Shown here: piece after piece, positions 1-9,553 of the stretch
Numbering within the stretch: the stretch's first letter is position 1
How the letters are laid out: each line of letters begins with the position of its first letter
Assembly (NCBI RefSeq): GCF_003096275.1
Contig: NZ_QENQ01000001.1
Coordinates: forward strand, 2,829,007-2,893,006
Length of the DNA: 64,000 nucleotides
From: Sphingomonas pokkalii
GTDB taxonomy: Bacteria; Pseudomonadota; Alphaproteobacteria; Sphingomonadales; Sphingomonadaceae
Direction of reading: 5' to 3'
Made by a program: the position numbers and the translations under genes
Notes under the pieces: generated by a model
The model's database searches: none
What the model saw: only the letters and a program-made list of their open reading frames with translations
Told to the model about the DNA's origin: nothing

Positions 1-1453
1 CGTCAATCTCGCGCTGGGTGCCTGGCTCTGGACCCAGTTCCAGCATGGCGACGGCGCCCCGCAATGGCAGTTCGTCGAGCATGTCACGCTGTTCAAGATG
101 GGCGGCGTGGAGTTCTCCTGGGCGCTCGGCATCGACGGCTTCGCCTTCCTGCTGATCGAGCTCTCGCTGTTCCTGATGCCGATCTGCATCGGCGCCAGCT
201 GGCTCTCGGTCACCAAGCGCGTGCCGGAGTATATGGCGGCGTTCCTCGCGACCGAAGTGCTGATGATCGGCACCTTCGCCGCGCAGGACCTGTTCCTGTT
301 CTACGTCTTCTTCGAAGGCGGCCTGATCCCGATGTACCTGATCATCGGCATCTGGGGCGGCGTGAACCGCATCTACGCGTCGTACAAGTTCTTCCTGTAC
401 ACGCTGCTGGGCTCACTGCTGATGCTCATCGCCATGATCTTCATGGTGCTGAACACCGGCACCACTTCGATCCCGGTGCTGATGGCGCATGACTTCCCGG
501 CCAACTGGCAGACCTGGCTGTGGCTGGCCTTCTTCGCCTCGTTCGCGGTGAAGATGCCGATGTGGCCGGTCCACACCTGGCTTCCCGACGCGCACGTCCA
601 GGCGCCGACCGCAGGCTCGGTCATCCTGGCGGGCGTGCTGCTGAAGCTCGGCGGCTATGGCTTCCTGCGCTTCTCGCTGCCGATGTTCCCGGTCGCCTCG
701 GTGCAGTTCATGTGGCTGGTGTTCGCGCTGTCCTGCGTGGCGGTGGTCTACACCTCGCTCGTGGCGCTGGTGCAGAGCGACATGAAGAAGCTGATCGCCT
801 ATTCGTCGGTCGCCCACATGGCGATCGTCACCATGGGTCTGTTCGCCTTCAACGCGAATGGCATCGACGGTGCGATGATGGTGATGCTGGGCCACGGCGT
901 GGTCTCGGGCGCGCTCTTCCTGTGCGTCGGCATCATCTATGACCGTCTGCACACTCGCGAGATCGACCGGTACGGCGGCCTGGCGATCAACATGCCGCGC
1001 TATGCCGTGCTGTTCCTGCTGTTCACCATGGCCTCGATCGGCCTGCCGGGCACCAGCAACTTCGTCGGCGAATTCTTCAGCCTCGCCGGCGTGTACCAGG
1101 TCTCGACCTGGACCGCGCTGATCGGCACCACCGGCATCATCCTCGGTGCCGCCTATATGCTCTACCTGTTCCGTCGGGTGGTGTGGGGCGACCTGACCAA
1201 GGACGATGTGAAGGCGATGCCCGATCTCGACGGTCGCGAAGTAGCGATGCTGGTCGCATTGGCTGCCGTGGTGCTTTGGATGGGTGTCTACCCGACCAGC
1301 TTCACCGCCCCGATGCACGCCGATGTCGCGCGGCTGACGCAGCGCCTCGACAGCGCCGCGCACACCCTGTCGATCAGCGACTCCAAGCCCACGCCGGGTT
1401 CGCCCAAGGCGGCGCCCGCCCATGAAGCCTCCGCGCACGAGGGGGCGCACTGA
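1..1453 (+). CDS. nuoM: NADH-quinone oxidoreductase subunit M (5' end outside window)
   Basis: Antiporter-like membrane subunit of respiratory complex I, which couples NADH oxidation and quinone reduction to proton pumping across the inner membrane. The reading frame is already open at base 2, so the start lies upstream of the window; an internal ATG at 98 is not the true start. Many hydrophobic helices are visible. The proton-translocation core is recognisable, with [19 protein letters not shown] (the conserved Lys and HTWLPDAH stretch of the NuoL/M/N family) and [15 protein letters not shown] later on. The tail after the last helix is Ala/His/Pro-rich and poorly conserved. The stop overlaps the nuoN start (TGATG), as expected for translational coupling in a nuo operon. 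Confidence 0.97.
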   Translation, partial: VNLALGAWLWTQFQHGDGAPQWQFVEHVTLFKMGGVEFSWALGIDGFAFLLIELSLFLMPICIGASWLSVTKRVPEYMAAFLATEVLMIGTFAAQDLFLFYVFFEGGLIPMYLIIGIWGGVNRIYASYKFFLYTLLGSLLMLIAMIFMVLNTGTTSIPVLMAHDFPANWQTWLWLAFFASFAVKMPMWPVHTWLPDAHVQAPTAGSVILAGVLLKLGGYGFLRFSLPMFPVASVQFMWLVFALSCVAVVYTSLVALVQSDMKKLIAYSSVAHMAIVTMGLFAFNANGIDGAMMVMLGHGVVSGALFLCVGIIYDRLHTREIDRYGGLAINMPRYAVLFLLFTMASIGLPGTSNFVGEFFSLAGVYQVSTWTALIGTTGIILGAAYMLYLFRRVVWGDLTKDDVKAMPDLDGREVAMLVALAAVVLWMGVYPTSFTAPMHADVARLTQRLDSAAHTLSISDSKPTPGSPKAAPAHEASAHEGAH

Positions 1454-2910
1454 TGTCTTATTCCACGCAACTCCTCATGACCCTGCCCGAGCTGGTGCTT
1501 GCGGCGGGATCGATCGTCCTGATGCTGGTCGCCGCCTGGGGTGGCCAGGCATCGACCAAGCTGGTGAGCTGGGCCTCGGTGGCGCTGCTCGCCGGCGCCG
1601 GCATCGCGCTGGCCGGTCCGTCCTCGACCGGGGGCGCGGCGTTCGGTGGTCTCTACCATGCCGATGCCTTCTCGGCCTTCGCCAAGGTTGCGATCTATGT
1701 CGCCGCGGCGGTGTCGATCCTGGTTGCGCCGGGCTTCTTCCAGCGCACCTCCGGCGACGATCTGCGTCCGGAATATCCGGTGCTGATCCTGCTTGCGACC
1801 ATCGGCATGGGCATGATGGTCTCGGCGGGCGACCTGCTGAGCCTTTATGTCGGTCTCGAGCTGCAGAGCCTTTCGGCCTATATCCTCGCCAGCTTCATGC
1901 GGCGGGACACGCGTTCGGCGGAAGCGGGCCTGAAGTATTTCGTGCTGGGCGCGCTGGCCTCCGGCATCCTGCTCTACGGCATCAGCCTGGTGTACGGCTT
2001 CGCCGACACGACGCTGTTCGACGGCATTGCCGAGGCGTACAGCGCGGGTACCAGCGGCAGCCAGCATACCGGCCTGCTGTTTGGCCTGGTGTTCGTGTTC
2101 GCCGGTCTCGCCTTCAAGATCTCGGCCGTGCCGTTCCACATGTGGACGCCGGACGTGTACGAAGGCGCGCCGACCCCGGTCACCGCCTATTTCGCCTCGG
2201 CGCCCAAGGTGGCGGCGGTGGCGATGGCGGTCCGTGTCGCGATCGACGCGATGGGCCCGGCGATCTTCGAATGGCGCCAGATCGTGATCTTCGCCTCGCT
2301 CGCCTCGATCATCTTCGGTGCGGTGGCGGCGATCGGCCAGACGAACATCAAGCGGCTGCTCGCCTATTCGTCGATCAACAATGTCGGCTTCGCGCTGATC
2401 GGCCTTGCCGCCGGCGGCGAGGAAGGCGTGGCCAGCGTGCTCGTCTACATGGCGATCTACGTCATCATGACGATCGGCAGCTTCCTCGTGGTGCTGCAGA
2501 TGCGCGGGCAGGATGGTGAGCAGGTCGAGAGCATCGCCAGCCTTTCGGGCATGTCGCGCACCCGTCCGGGTCTGGCGGCGGCGCTGGCGATCTTCATGTT
2601 CAGCCTTGCCGGCATCCCGCCGCTGCTCGGCTTCTTCGCCAAGCTGGGCGTGTTCATGGCGGCGGTCCATTCGGGCCTCTGGATCTTCGCGGCGGTGGGT
2701 GCTGCGGCCTCGACGATCGGCGCCTATTACTACCTCAAGATCGTCAAGACGATGTACTTCGACGAACCGGCCCCGGCGTTCGCAGGCAAGACCGATCTGG
2801 TCGAGGGTGGCCTGATCGCGATCAGCGCGGTCATCATCTCGCCGATCGGCTGGCTGGTGTTCGGCGCCCTCGGCACCTGGTCGCTGGTCGCTGCGAAGGC
2901 GCTGTTCTGA
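1453..2910 (+). CDS. nuoN: NADH-quinone oxidoreductase subunit N
   Basis: Membrane antiporter-like subunit of complex I, 485 residues, the usual length for NuoN. Multiple transmembrane helices are present, with the conserved FKISAVPFHMWTPDVYEGAP stretch (Lys in the pumping helix) and NIKRLLAYSSINNVG, both hallmarks of the NuoN branch. The ATG at 1453 shares a base with the nuoM stop, so the start is well fixed. It is the last nuo gene here; birA follows after 5 bases, so complex I and the cofactor genes are probably co-transcribed. Confidence 0.97.
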   Translation: MSYSTQLLMTLPELVLAAGSIVLMLVAAWGGQASTKLVSWASVALLAGAGIALAGPSSTGGAAFGGLYHADAFSAFAKVAIYVAAAVSILVAPGFFQRTSGDDLRPEYPVLILLATIGMGMMVSAGDLLSLYVGLELQSLSAYILASFMRRDTRSAEAGLKYFVLGALASGILLYGISLVYGFADTTLFDGIAEAYSAGTSGSQHTGLLFGLVFVFAGLAFKISAVPFHMWTPDVYEGAPTPVTAYFASAPKVAAVAMAVRVAIDAMGPAIFEWRQIVIFASLASIIFGAVAAIGQTNIKRLLAYSSINNVGFALIGLAAGGEEGVASVLVYMAIYVIMTIGSFLVVLQMRGQDGEQVESIASLSGMSRTRPGLAAALAIFMFSLAGIPPLLGFFAKLGVFMAAVHSGLWIFAAVGAAASTIGAYYYLKIVKTMYFDEPAPAFAGKTDLVEGGLIAISAVIISPIGWLVFGALGTWSLVAAKALF

Positions 2911-2915
2911 CCCCT

Positions 2916-3611
2916 GTGATCCGGACCGTCGCCGAGACGGGATCGACCAATGCGGACATCCTTTCCCTGGCGCTCACGGGCGCCGGGGAAGGGCTTTGGC
3001 TTCGGGCCGAACGCCAGACCGCCGGCAAGGGCCGTCAGGGGCGCGCCTGGGTCTCGCCTGCGGGCAATCTCTACATTTCCACGCTGGTCCGGGTGCGCCC
3101 GACCGATCCGTCACCGGCGACGCTGGCGCTGCTCTCGGCCGTTGCGCTGGAAGAAGCGGTGCGGGCGTTCGGTGTTTCGCCGATGCTCAAATGGCCCAAC
3201 GACCTGCTGGTAGGCGGCGCCAAGCTCTCCGGCATCCTGCTCGAGCGGGCAGGCGACGCCATCGCGGTCGGCATCGGCGTCAATCTGGCGGCAGCGCCCG
3301 ACGGCCTCGACCGTGCCGCGACCAGCCTGGCCGCGCAGGGCGTGACCGTCGCGCCTGACATCTTCGCCGAGGTGCTCGCCGAGAGCTTCGGCCGCTGGCT
3401 GGAGCGCTGGCGGGGCGAGGGCATGTATCCGGTGCGTGAGCGCTGGCTCGCCAGGGCGCATCCTGAGGGCACCGCGCTCACCGCGCGCCTCTCGGACGGA
3501 AGCAGCTTCGACGGCCTGTTCGGCGGGCTGGATTCGAGCGGGGCGATGATCCTGCGCTTGGCCGACGGCACGACCCGTGTCATTCACGCGGGCGACGTGT
3601 TCCTGCTGTAA
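2916..3611 (+). CDS. birA: biotin--[acetyl-CoA-carboxylase] ligase
   Basis: Attaches biotin through biotinyl-AMP to the carrier protein of acetyl-CoA carboxylase and related biotin enzymes in the cytoplasm. It has 231 residues and no N-terminal winged-helix domain, so it is a group I, non-regulatory ligase. Visible motifs are the biotin/adenylate-binding KGRQGRAW (residues 38-45) and KWPND (92-96) with the catalytic Lys, followed by the small C-terminal SH3-like domain. The start is GTG at 2916, five bases after nuoN. The placement between nuoN and coaX is common alphaproteobacterial synteny. Confidence 0.95.
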   Translation: MIRTVAETGSTNADILSLALTGAGEGLWLRAERQTAGKGRQGRAWVSPAGNLYISTLVRVRPTDPSPATLALLSAVALEEAVRAFGVSPMLKWPNDLLVGGAKLSGILLERAGDAIAVGIGVNLAAAPDGLDRAATSLAAQGVTVAPDIFAEVLAESFGRWLERWRGEGMYPVRERWLARAHPEGTALTARLSDGSSFDGLFGGLDSSGAMILRLADGTTRVIHAGDVFLL

Positions 3612-3630
3612 CTAAGGAGAGGAGAGGGCG

Positions 3631-4413
3631 ATGCTGCTCGCGATCGACGCCGGCAATACCAATGTCGTGTTCGCGCTGGTGGACGGCGGCGAGATCCGCG
3701 CCCGCTGGCGCATCGCCACCGATCCGCGCCGCACCGCCGACGAATATGCCGTATGGCTCAGCCAGTTGCTGGCCTTGGAAGGCTATGATCGCGCCGCGGT
3801 GACCGGGGTGATCGTCGGCACGGTGGTGCCGCGCGCGCTCCACAATCTGCAGGTGCTCGCCAGCAAATACTTCAAGACCGAGGCGGTGATCGCCGGCAAG
3901 GGCAGCGCCGAATGGGGCTTTGCGCTGGACGTCGACGAGCCGCAGAACCTCGGCGCCGATCGCGCGCTCAACGTGCTCGCCGGCCATGCCCGCCACGCCG
4001 GCGACCTGATCATCATCGACTTCGGCACCGCGACCACCTTCGACGTGGTCGATTATCGCGGCGCCTATAAGGGCGGGATCATCGCGCCGGGCATCAACCT
4101 CTCCCTGGACGCCCTGGTCACCGCCGCCGCCAAGCTGCCGCGCATCGCCATCTCCGCGCCCGAGACGGCAAGCGTGGTCGGCCGCAACACCGTCGATCAG
4201 ATGCATATCGGCATCTACTGGGGCTATGTCGCGATGATCGAGGGGCTGGTCGCGCGGCTGAAGGCCGAAGTGGGCAGGCCGCTCAAGGTTATTGCGACGG
4301 GTGGGCTGGCGATTCTCTTCGAAACGCATACATCGGTGTTCGATACGATCGAGCCCGATCTCACCATCCAGGGCTTGGCGATGCTGTGGGAACGCAGCCA
4401 GCAAGGAAATTAA
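3631..4413 (+). CDS. coaX: type III pantothenate kinase
   Basis: Phosphorylates pantothenate, the first step of coenzyme A synthesis. It has 260 residues and the ASKHA fold: an N-terminal phosphate-binding [14 protein letters not shown], then GADRALN and [12 protein letters not shown]. These are CoaX-type signatures and are unrelated to CoaA. A good ribosome site (AAGGAGAGGAG) precedes the ATG. The next gene starts directly after the TAA, so coaX and rnj are probably translationally linked. Confidence 0.95.
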   Translation: MLLAIDAGNTNVVFALVDGGEIRARWRIATDPRRTADEYAVWLSQLLALEGYDRAAVTGVIVGTVVPRALHNLQVLASKYFKTEAVIAGKGSAEWGFALDVDEPQNLGADRALNVLAGHARHAGDLIIIDFGTATTFDVVDYRGAYKGGIIAPGINLSLDALVTAAAKLPRIAISAPETASVVGRNTVDQMHIGIYWGYVAMIEGLVARLKAEVGRPLKVIATGGLAILFETHTSVFDTIEPDLTIQGLAMLWERSQQGN

Positions 4414-6051
4414 GTGACCCCAAGAAACGAACTGCTCTTCCTCGCCCTTGGCGGCTCGGGCGAGATTGGCATGAACGTCAATCTCTATGGCTGCGACGGC
4501 AAATGGCTGATGGTCGATTGCGGCATCACCTTCGGCGATGCCAGCTATCCGGGCATCGACGTGATCCTGCCCGACCTCCAGTTCATCGAGGACCGGGTGG
4601 ACGATCTGCTCGGCATCGTGCTGACGCACGGGCATGAAGACCATATCGGTGCGCTTCCCTATCTCGCCGCCGATCTGGGCGTGCCGCTCTACGCGACGCC
4701 GTTCACCGCGGGCCTGATCCACGGCAAGCTGGCCGAGGAAGGCATTGAAGACCGCGTCGAGCTCAACGTCGTCAAGGAAGAGGGGCCGTTCGACATCGGC
4801 CCGTTCACGATCACCTATACGCCGCTCGCCCACTCGATCCCCGAGGGCAATGCGGTGCTGATCGAGACGCCCTACGGCAAGGTGTTCCACACCGGCGACT
4901 GGAAGCTGGATGAGGCGCCCTCGCTGGGCGGTTCGGCGACGGCCGAGGAACTGACCGCGATCGGCGACAAGGGCGTGCTCGCGCTGGTGTGCGACTCGAC
5001 CAACGTGTTCAACCCCGAAGCCTCGGGTTCGGAAGCGGACGTGCGCAAGGGCCTGGACGAGGTGGTCGCCGGCGCCAAGGGTCGCGTGCTCGTCACCACC
5101 TTCGCCTCGAACGCCGCGCGGCTGCAGACGCTGGGCGAAGTCGCCCGCGATACCGGCCGCGAGCTGTGCGTCGCCGGGCGCTCGCTCGACCGCATCATCC
5201 GCGTCGCCAAGGCGACCGGCTATCTGCGCGACTTCCCCGAGCTGATCGACTTCGACAAGGCGATGACGCTGCCCGCCTCGCGCGTGCTGATCGTCGCCAC
5301 CGGCGGCCAGGGCGAGCCGCGCGCCGCGCTCAACCGCATTGCCGAGGGCAGCCATGTGCTCAAGCTCCATCAGGGCGACCTGGTGGTGTTCTCCTCCCGC
5401 CAGATCCCGGGCAACGAGATCGCGATCGGCAAGATCATGAACACGCTCGCCGACAAGGGCGTCGACATCATCACCGACCGCCAGGCCTTTGTGCACGTCT
5501 CGGGCCATCCGGGTCGCCCCGAGCTGGCCGAGATGTACAAGTGGATCCGCCCGGAGATCATCGTGCCGGTCCACGGCGAGATCCGCCACATGCACGAACA
5601 GGCCCGCTTCGCGCTGGAGCAGGGCGTGCCCAAGGCGGTGCAGCAGCAGAATGGCGAGATCATCCGCTTGGCGCCGAACGGCCCGGCCAAGATCGGCCAT
5701 GCGCCGGTCGGTCGTCTCGTTCTCGACGGTGACGTGATCCTGCCGGCCGACGGCGCGACGATGGGCGAGCGCCGCCGGATCGCGCTCTACGGCCAGATGT
5801 CGGTCGCGGTGGCGATCGACCGCAAGGGCAAGCTGCTCGGCCAGCCGCAGATCCGCATCCAGGGCGTGCCGGTGGAAGAGGACCGCGAGGACCTGATCGA
5901 CGCCGCCGCCGATGCCGCCGCCGAGGCGGTGAAGAAGGACTGGCGCGATCGCGAGAAGCTGCGCGAGACGCTGCGCCTTGCGGTGCGGCGTGTCGCGGTG
6001 CGCTTCACCGGCAAGAAGCCGGTAGTGGACGTGCTGCTGATCGAGGCGTAA
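4414..6051 (+). CDS. rnj: ribonuclease J
   Basis: Metallo-beta-lactamase/beta-CASP ribonuclease with 5'-to-3' exo- and endonuclease activity in RNA maturation and decay. It has 545 residues. The zinc-binding HGHEDH motif is at residues 72-77, later conserved stretches include VSGHPGRPELAEM (beta-CASP) and the HGE region, and a C-terminal RNase J domain follows. The start is GTG at 4414, immediately after the coaX stop, with AAGGA six bases upstream inside the end of coaX. Alphaproteobacteria commonly carry RNase J alongside RNase E. Confidence 0.95.
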   Translation: MTPRNELLFLALGGSGEIGMNVNLYGCDGKWLMVDCGITFGDASYPGIDVILPDLQFIEDRVDDLLGIVLTHGHEDHIGALPYLAADLGVPLYATPFTAGLIHGKLAEEGIEDRVELNVVKEEGPFDIGPFTITYTPLAHSIPEGNAVLIETPYGKVFHTGDWKLDEAPSLGGSATAEELTAIGDKGVLALVCDSTNVFNPEASGSEADVRKGLDEVVAGAKGRVLVTTFASNAARLQTLGEVARDTGRELCVAGRSLDRIIRVAKATGYLRDFPELIDFDKAMTLPASRVLIVATGGQGEPRAALNRIAEGSHVLKLHQGDLVVFSSRQIPGNEIAIGKIMNTLADKGVDIITDRQAFVHVSGHPGRPELAEMYKWIRPEIIVPVHGEIRHMHEQARFALEQGVPKAVQQQNGEIIRLAPNGPAKIGHAPVGRLVLDGDVILPADGATMGERRRIALYGQMSVAVAIDRKGKLLGQPQIRIQGVPVEEDREDLIDAAADAAAEAVKKDWRDREKLRETLRLAVRRVAVRFTGKKPVVDVLLIEA

Positions 6052-6060
6052 CCTTCCCCC

Positions 6061-6321
6061 ATGAAGTGGCAGTCGGCGCTCGCGATCTATACGCTCTTCT
6101 GGGCGATGTCGGTGTTCTTCGTGCTGCCCTTCGGGGTCCGGACCAGCGAGGAGGCGGGCGTGCCGCTCGTCCCTGGGCAGTCGCCGAGTGCGCCGCACGA
6201 CTTCCGGCCGATGCGCATCTTGGTGCGCACGACGATCGTCGCGACGGTGCTCTTCGGGGCGTTCTACCTCAATTACATCTATGGCTGGGTGACGGCCGAT
6301 ATGCTCGATTGGGTGCATTAG
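6061..6321 (+). CDS. DUF1467 family small membrane protein
   Basis: An 86-residue protein with two predicted transmembrane helices (about residues 4-24 and 55-77) and a short loop between them carrying the GVRTSEEAG-type sequence typical of DUF1467. Its function is unknown. It starts nine bases after rnj and is very probably the last gene of the nuo-birA-coaX-rnj run; DUF1467 proteins are habitually found downstream of rnj in alphaproteobacteria. Confidence 0.85.
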   Translation: MKWQSALAIYTLFWAMSVFFVLPFGVRTSEEAGVPLVPGQSPSAPHDFRPMRILVRTTIVATVLFGAFYLNYIYGWVTADMLDWVH

Positions 6322-6384
6322 CGCCTGTTGGGGGCAGGCCGCACTGCCTCGCTGGCATCGTATAACTAGCGGGAAAGCAAAATT

Positions 6385-6404
6385 TTTCTGCTATAGTGGG
6401 GAAA
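6385..6404 (+). promoter_or_regulatory. possible -10 element giving a leaderless transcript
   Basis: TATAGT at 6392-6397 lies only seven bases before the ATG at 6404, in an AT-rich pocket of otherwise GC-rich DNA. A start point at the usual distance from this -10 would fall on or next to the ATG. No convincing -35 element or separate ribosome site is seen. Confidence 0.25.
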
Positions 6405-6826
6405 TGCTCGATCTTCCGTCCGTGCACTGCGAACTGCGCGCCGCAATCGACGAACTCGAAGGCCTGACCGCGCAACAGCACTGCCCCCAGGCGGCGATGG
6501 CCGCGTTGCGATACCGCCTGATGCGGCTCAGCAGGGCGCGTAGCAAGCTGGTCCGGGCGCTGTGCACGCGGTTGCAGGAGGAAGCGACGAACGATGCCGC
6601 CGTGCTCGCGCTTATCGCACTGGTCCCGGCAAGTCGCAGGCTGTCCAGCACGCATATCTCGACCTGGACGCTTCGCCGCGTCGCCGCCGATTGGCAGGGT
6701 TATTGTCGGGCTTCCGCGATCATGCGGGCGGCCATGCGGCGTCAGATCGATGCCGAGGCCGCCGCGCTCTACCCCCATTTGCGGCTCCCGCCCGTAGCGG
6801 AGCCTTCTCTTCCGCACGGCGACTGA
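6404..6826 (+). CDS. hypothetical protein
   Basis: A 140-residue predicted soluble, helical, Arg- and Ala-rich protein with no signal peptide or membrane segment. I do not recognise its family. Residues 1-60 look like a short coiled helical hairpin (repeated LRAAIDELE / MRLSRARSKL pattern) and residues 75-120 form a second helical block. It stands alone between the rnj group and a minus-strand gene. The start is the ATG nearest the AT-rich upstream patch; no strong ribosome site is seen. A long minus-strand frame overlaps it but is less plausible. Confidence 0.5.
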   Translation: MLDLPSVHCELRAAIDELEGLTAQQHCPQAAMAALRYRLMRLSRARSKLVRALCTRLQEEATNDAAVLALIALVPASRRLSSTHISTWTLRRVAADWQGYCRASAIMRAAMRRQIDAEAAALYPHLRLPPVAEPSLPHGD

Positions 6827-6871
6827 ACGCGCCCGCATCGGGGCGGCGCCTGCCGCCCTGCCTCGGCAGCG

Positions 6872-9166
6872 TCAGGTCCGCAGGCGTTCGATCGCCTGGG
6901 CCAGCGCGACATAGAGCTTGCCGGCATCGGAAGAGAGCAGGGTCACCGCCAGCGGATGGCCCTCGCGTAGCGCCAGCGCCTGTCGCAGCATCGCTTCGAA
7001 GTCATGGACGTATCGGTTCACATGTTCGCGGAAGCCCTCGTCCTGGCCATAGATGCGGTGCAGCTCGCGGGCCTCGTGTGGGGCGAGGAGGCGCACCGCG
7101 CGGCGCGTGAACACGCCGCGATCCCCTTTGAGATAGGCCGCCCAATCGGCATCGGGGACGTCGGTGGAGAAGGTCTTGGCAAGATCGATCGAGGTCGCGT
7201 TCAGCGCGTCGATCAGCAGCGTCATGCGATGGGCGAAACCCTCCGCCTCGGCATGGTTGCGTGCGGCGCTGGCGTCCTCGATCCGGGCCTGCGCCTCGAC
7301 GTTCGCCGCCTCGATCGCCGCCAGTTGCTCCCGCAAGGCCGCTGCCGCGCGCTCCGCTTCGGTGATGCTGTCGGCAGCGGCGTGCATGAGCGTTTCGAGC
7401 TGGTTCTGCACGGCCCGTTCCACCGCATGCTCGACGGTGGCGGCGCTCGCTTCGCGCAGCGTGCGGTCCACGGACGGCAGGATCGCATCGATCGCTTCGC
7501 GGGCGCGATCGGCAGCCTTGTTCGCGCTGTCCCGCACGCCCATCAGCGTCTGGATCAGGTCCGGCGCCGCGGTATCGGTGAAATAGCGGGCATTATCGAT
7601 CGCCTGTTCGACCAGCCGGTGCAGCGTCTCCGCCTGCTCGCCGCCGCTGCCCAGCGTTTCCAGCAACGTCGCCTGCGCCTTGGCAAGGGCGTCCTCCTGC
7701 TGCCCGATCGCATTGCGAATGGCTTCGACGGTGTCGTGGGTCGATTCCGCAGCGGTGACGAGTGCGAGCAGCTCCGGGCTGGACCGGGCGATATGCTCCC
7801 GGGTTTCCTCGATCCGCGCGTCCAGCCGCGTCAGCGAGGCAGGCATCGTTTCGTCCATCTCGCGAGTCGCCGCGTCGAGGCCGGTGATCAGCGTTTCGGT
7901 GGTGGCGATCACCAACCGCGCCGTGGATTCGCCGGCCCGCATCGAATCGGTCATGGCATCCATCGACTGGTGGAGTGTACCGAGCGATGCGGACAGTGCC
8001 TCCGTCCGCTGCAATCCAGCGGCATGCAGCACCTCTAGCTCGCGGTCGAAGCGCTGGGCGCCATCGGAAAGGCGGGCGAACAGGGCATCGCCGCGCCGCT
8101 GCTCCTCGCTGAGGCGGGCGGAGATGCGGATAATGGCGTCCTCGATCGCCGCGATGCGCTCGCCCATCGCGGCGATGCTTTCTGCGCCGGCGCGTTCCAG
8201 CGCGGACTGGTTGGTGGCCAGCATCGCCAATATCGCTTCGCCCTGGGCCGCAATGCCCTGGCGCGACTGGTCCACCGCCTGCGCTGCGCGATCGAGCACA
8301 TCATCGACTTGGCGGGACATCTGGTGCGAAACCTGTTCCAGGCGGCCGCTCGCGGCTTCGGTCGACGCTTCCATGCGGGAGATATGCGCCGCAAGCCGCT
8401 CTGCCGCACCACCGGCAAGACGATCGGCCTCGCGGCCGCGTTCGGCGAGTGCGGCAACCTGCACGTCCAGCGCGGTCGCGTGCCGGCTGGCTTGCAATCC
8501 GGCCATATCTACCCGTTCGGCCAGGTCGCGCATCTGGTCCTGCGCGCGGGGCAGCGAGGAAAGGACGATGGCGACACGTTGTTCGGCCTGGCCCGTCGCG
8601 TCGGAAAGCAGTTCGGCACTGGCGACGATCGCTTCGGCCTGCTGCGCGGCGGCGGTTGCCGCATGGGCGATTCGTTCGGCCGCGGCGTCGGCGAAATGGG
8701 TAAGCTGTGCGGCCTGCTCGGCAAGCGTGGCCTGCTGCTCGGTCAGTCGGGCGGTGAGTTCGGCGGTGACCCCACCGATATGGCGGGCCTCCGCGCGCAT
8801 CGCGCCCGCCATGGCGGCGAAGCGGCGCGCCTCGGCACTGCTGGTGCGCAGCGCGACGAGATAGAGCAGGGCGACGATGCCAGCAGGAACGCAGAGCGCG
8901 GCGAGCAACTGTACCCGCTCGACGGGCGAAAGTGCGCCCTGCAGGGCGGGCAGGGCGATCCAGATCATTGCCCCCGTCGCGGCAAGGCCGATGGCGATCG
9001 CCAGTGCTGGCGCCCACCGGTCCAGACCGCGTACGATGGCCTCGTCCGGCCATTGCGCTTCTGCCGGTTCGGCGGTGATGGCGGTGAAATGCGTCTCTGC
9101 CGCTGCCTGCGCTTCGGCGGGCGCGGGATGGTTCGGCGCGGATTCGGCGGTGTTGCCCCCAGTCAT
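6872..9166 (-). CDS. large coiled-coil membrane protein of unknown function
   Basis: 764 residues counted from the ATG at 9166. The frame stays open further upstream, but that extension reads as non-coding and overlaps the divergent gene. Two hydrophobic helices lie near residues 45-95 (WAPALAIAIGLAATGAMIW and LLAALCVPAGIVALLYL). A very long Ala/Glu/Arg-rich heptad region follows to about residue 640, resembling the signalling coiled coil of methyl-accepting proteins or polarity scaffolds but without a recognisable MCP hairpin tip. The C-terminal 120 residues look globular. A structural or scaffolding role at the inner membrane is inferred. It is divergent from an Hpt-like gene. Confidence 0.7.
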   Translation of the reverse strand: MTGGNTAESAPNHPAPAEAQAAAETHFTAITAEPAEAQWPDEAIVRGLDRWAPALAIAIGLAATGAMIWIALPALQGALSPVERVQLLAALCVPAGIVALLYLVALRTSSAEARRFAAMAGAMRAEARHIGGVTAELTARLTEQQATLAEQAAQLTHFADAAAERIAHAATAAAQQAEAIVASAELLSDATGQAEQRVAIVLSSLPRAQDQMRDLAERVDMAGLQASRHATALDVQVAALAERGREADRLAGGAAERLAAHISRMEASTEAASGRLEQVSHQMSRQVDDVLDRAAQAVDQSRQGIAAQGEAILAMLATNQSALERAGAESIAAMGERIAAIEDAIIRISARLSEEQRRGDALFARLSDGAQRFDRELEVLHAAGLQRTEALSASLGTLHQSMDAMTDSMRAGESTARLVIATTETLITGLDAATREMDETMPASLTRLDARIEETREHIARSSPELLALVTAAESTHDTVEAIRNAIGQQEDALAKAQATLLETLGSGGEQAETLHRLVEQAIDNARYFTDTAAPDLIQTLMGVRDSANKAADRAREAIDAILPSVDRTLREASAATVEHAVERAVQNQLETLMHAAADSITEAERAAAALREQLAAIEAANVEAQARIEDASAARNHAEAEGFAHRMTLLIDALNATSIDLAKTFSTDVPDADWAAYLKGDRGVFTRRAVRLLAPHEARELHRIYGQDEGFREHVNRYVHDFEAMLRQALALREGHPLAVTLLSSDAGKLYVALAQAIERLRT

Positions 9167-9250
9167 GGATCGCACTCTACCAGTTTTGCGCACGGTACCA
9201 AGGGCAGGCCGGAAACGATCCGTTAACGTCGTGCCCCGTACAGGTTGCGC

Positions 9251-9544
9251 ATGGCATATGAATCCGGTGCGATCGATGCGACTCTGGCGGCTGCGGTGGG
9301 TGACGAGCCCGCGCTGATCGCTGAGTTGCGTACCGCGTTTCTGGATAGCGTGCGGAGTTCGGTCGATATGATGCGGTCTTCGCGCGGCGCCGAAGATTGG
9401 GCTGGCGCTGCGCTGCGACTGCAGAGCCTGGCTGGCAGCTTCGGCGCCGTACAATTGATGGCGCTTGCCGAAGAAGCCGTGCGCCGCAGTTCGCAGGATG
9501 GCGTGCTGCTGCGCCGTATCGAACGCGCAGTCGAGCGCCTTTAG
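9251..9544 (+). CDS. Hpt-domain-like protein, phospho-acceptor His apparently missing
   Basis: 97 residues from the ATG at 9251 (ACAGG lies six bases upstream); a TTG two codons earlier is possible. The protein is an all-helical bundle with the sequence ALRLQSLAGSFGA, which matches the Hpt signature AHxLKxxAGxFGA except that the position expected to be His is Leu. It is therefore a degenerate Hpt-like protein that probably cannot carry phosphate on that residue. It shares an 84-base divergent promoter region with the coiled-coil gene at 6872-9166, which suggests linked function. Confidence 0.6.
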   Translation: MAYESGAIDATLAAAVGDEPALIAELRTAFLDSVRSSVDMMRSSRGAEDWAGAALRLQSLAGSFGAVQLMALAEEAVRRSSQDGVLLRRIERAVERL

Positions 9545-9553
9545 CCTGCACAA

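Noticed and set aside
3580..6318. Very long open minus-strand frame opposite coaX and rnj
   Set aside because: Its Arg/His/Asp-rich composition is the typical shadow of GC-rich genes; the plus-strand genes have clear motifs.
9167..9553. Upstream extension of the coiled-coil gene to 9553
   Set aside because: The extra residues overlap the Hpt-like gene on the other strand and look non-coding; the ATG at 9166 begins a normal sequence.
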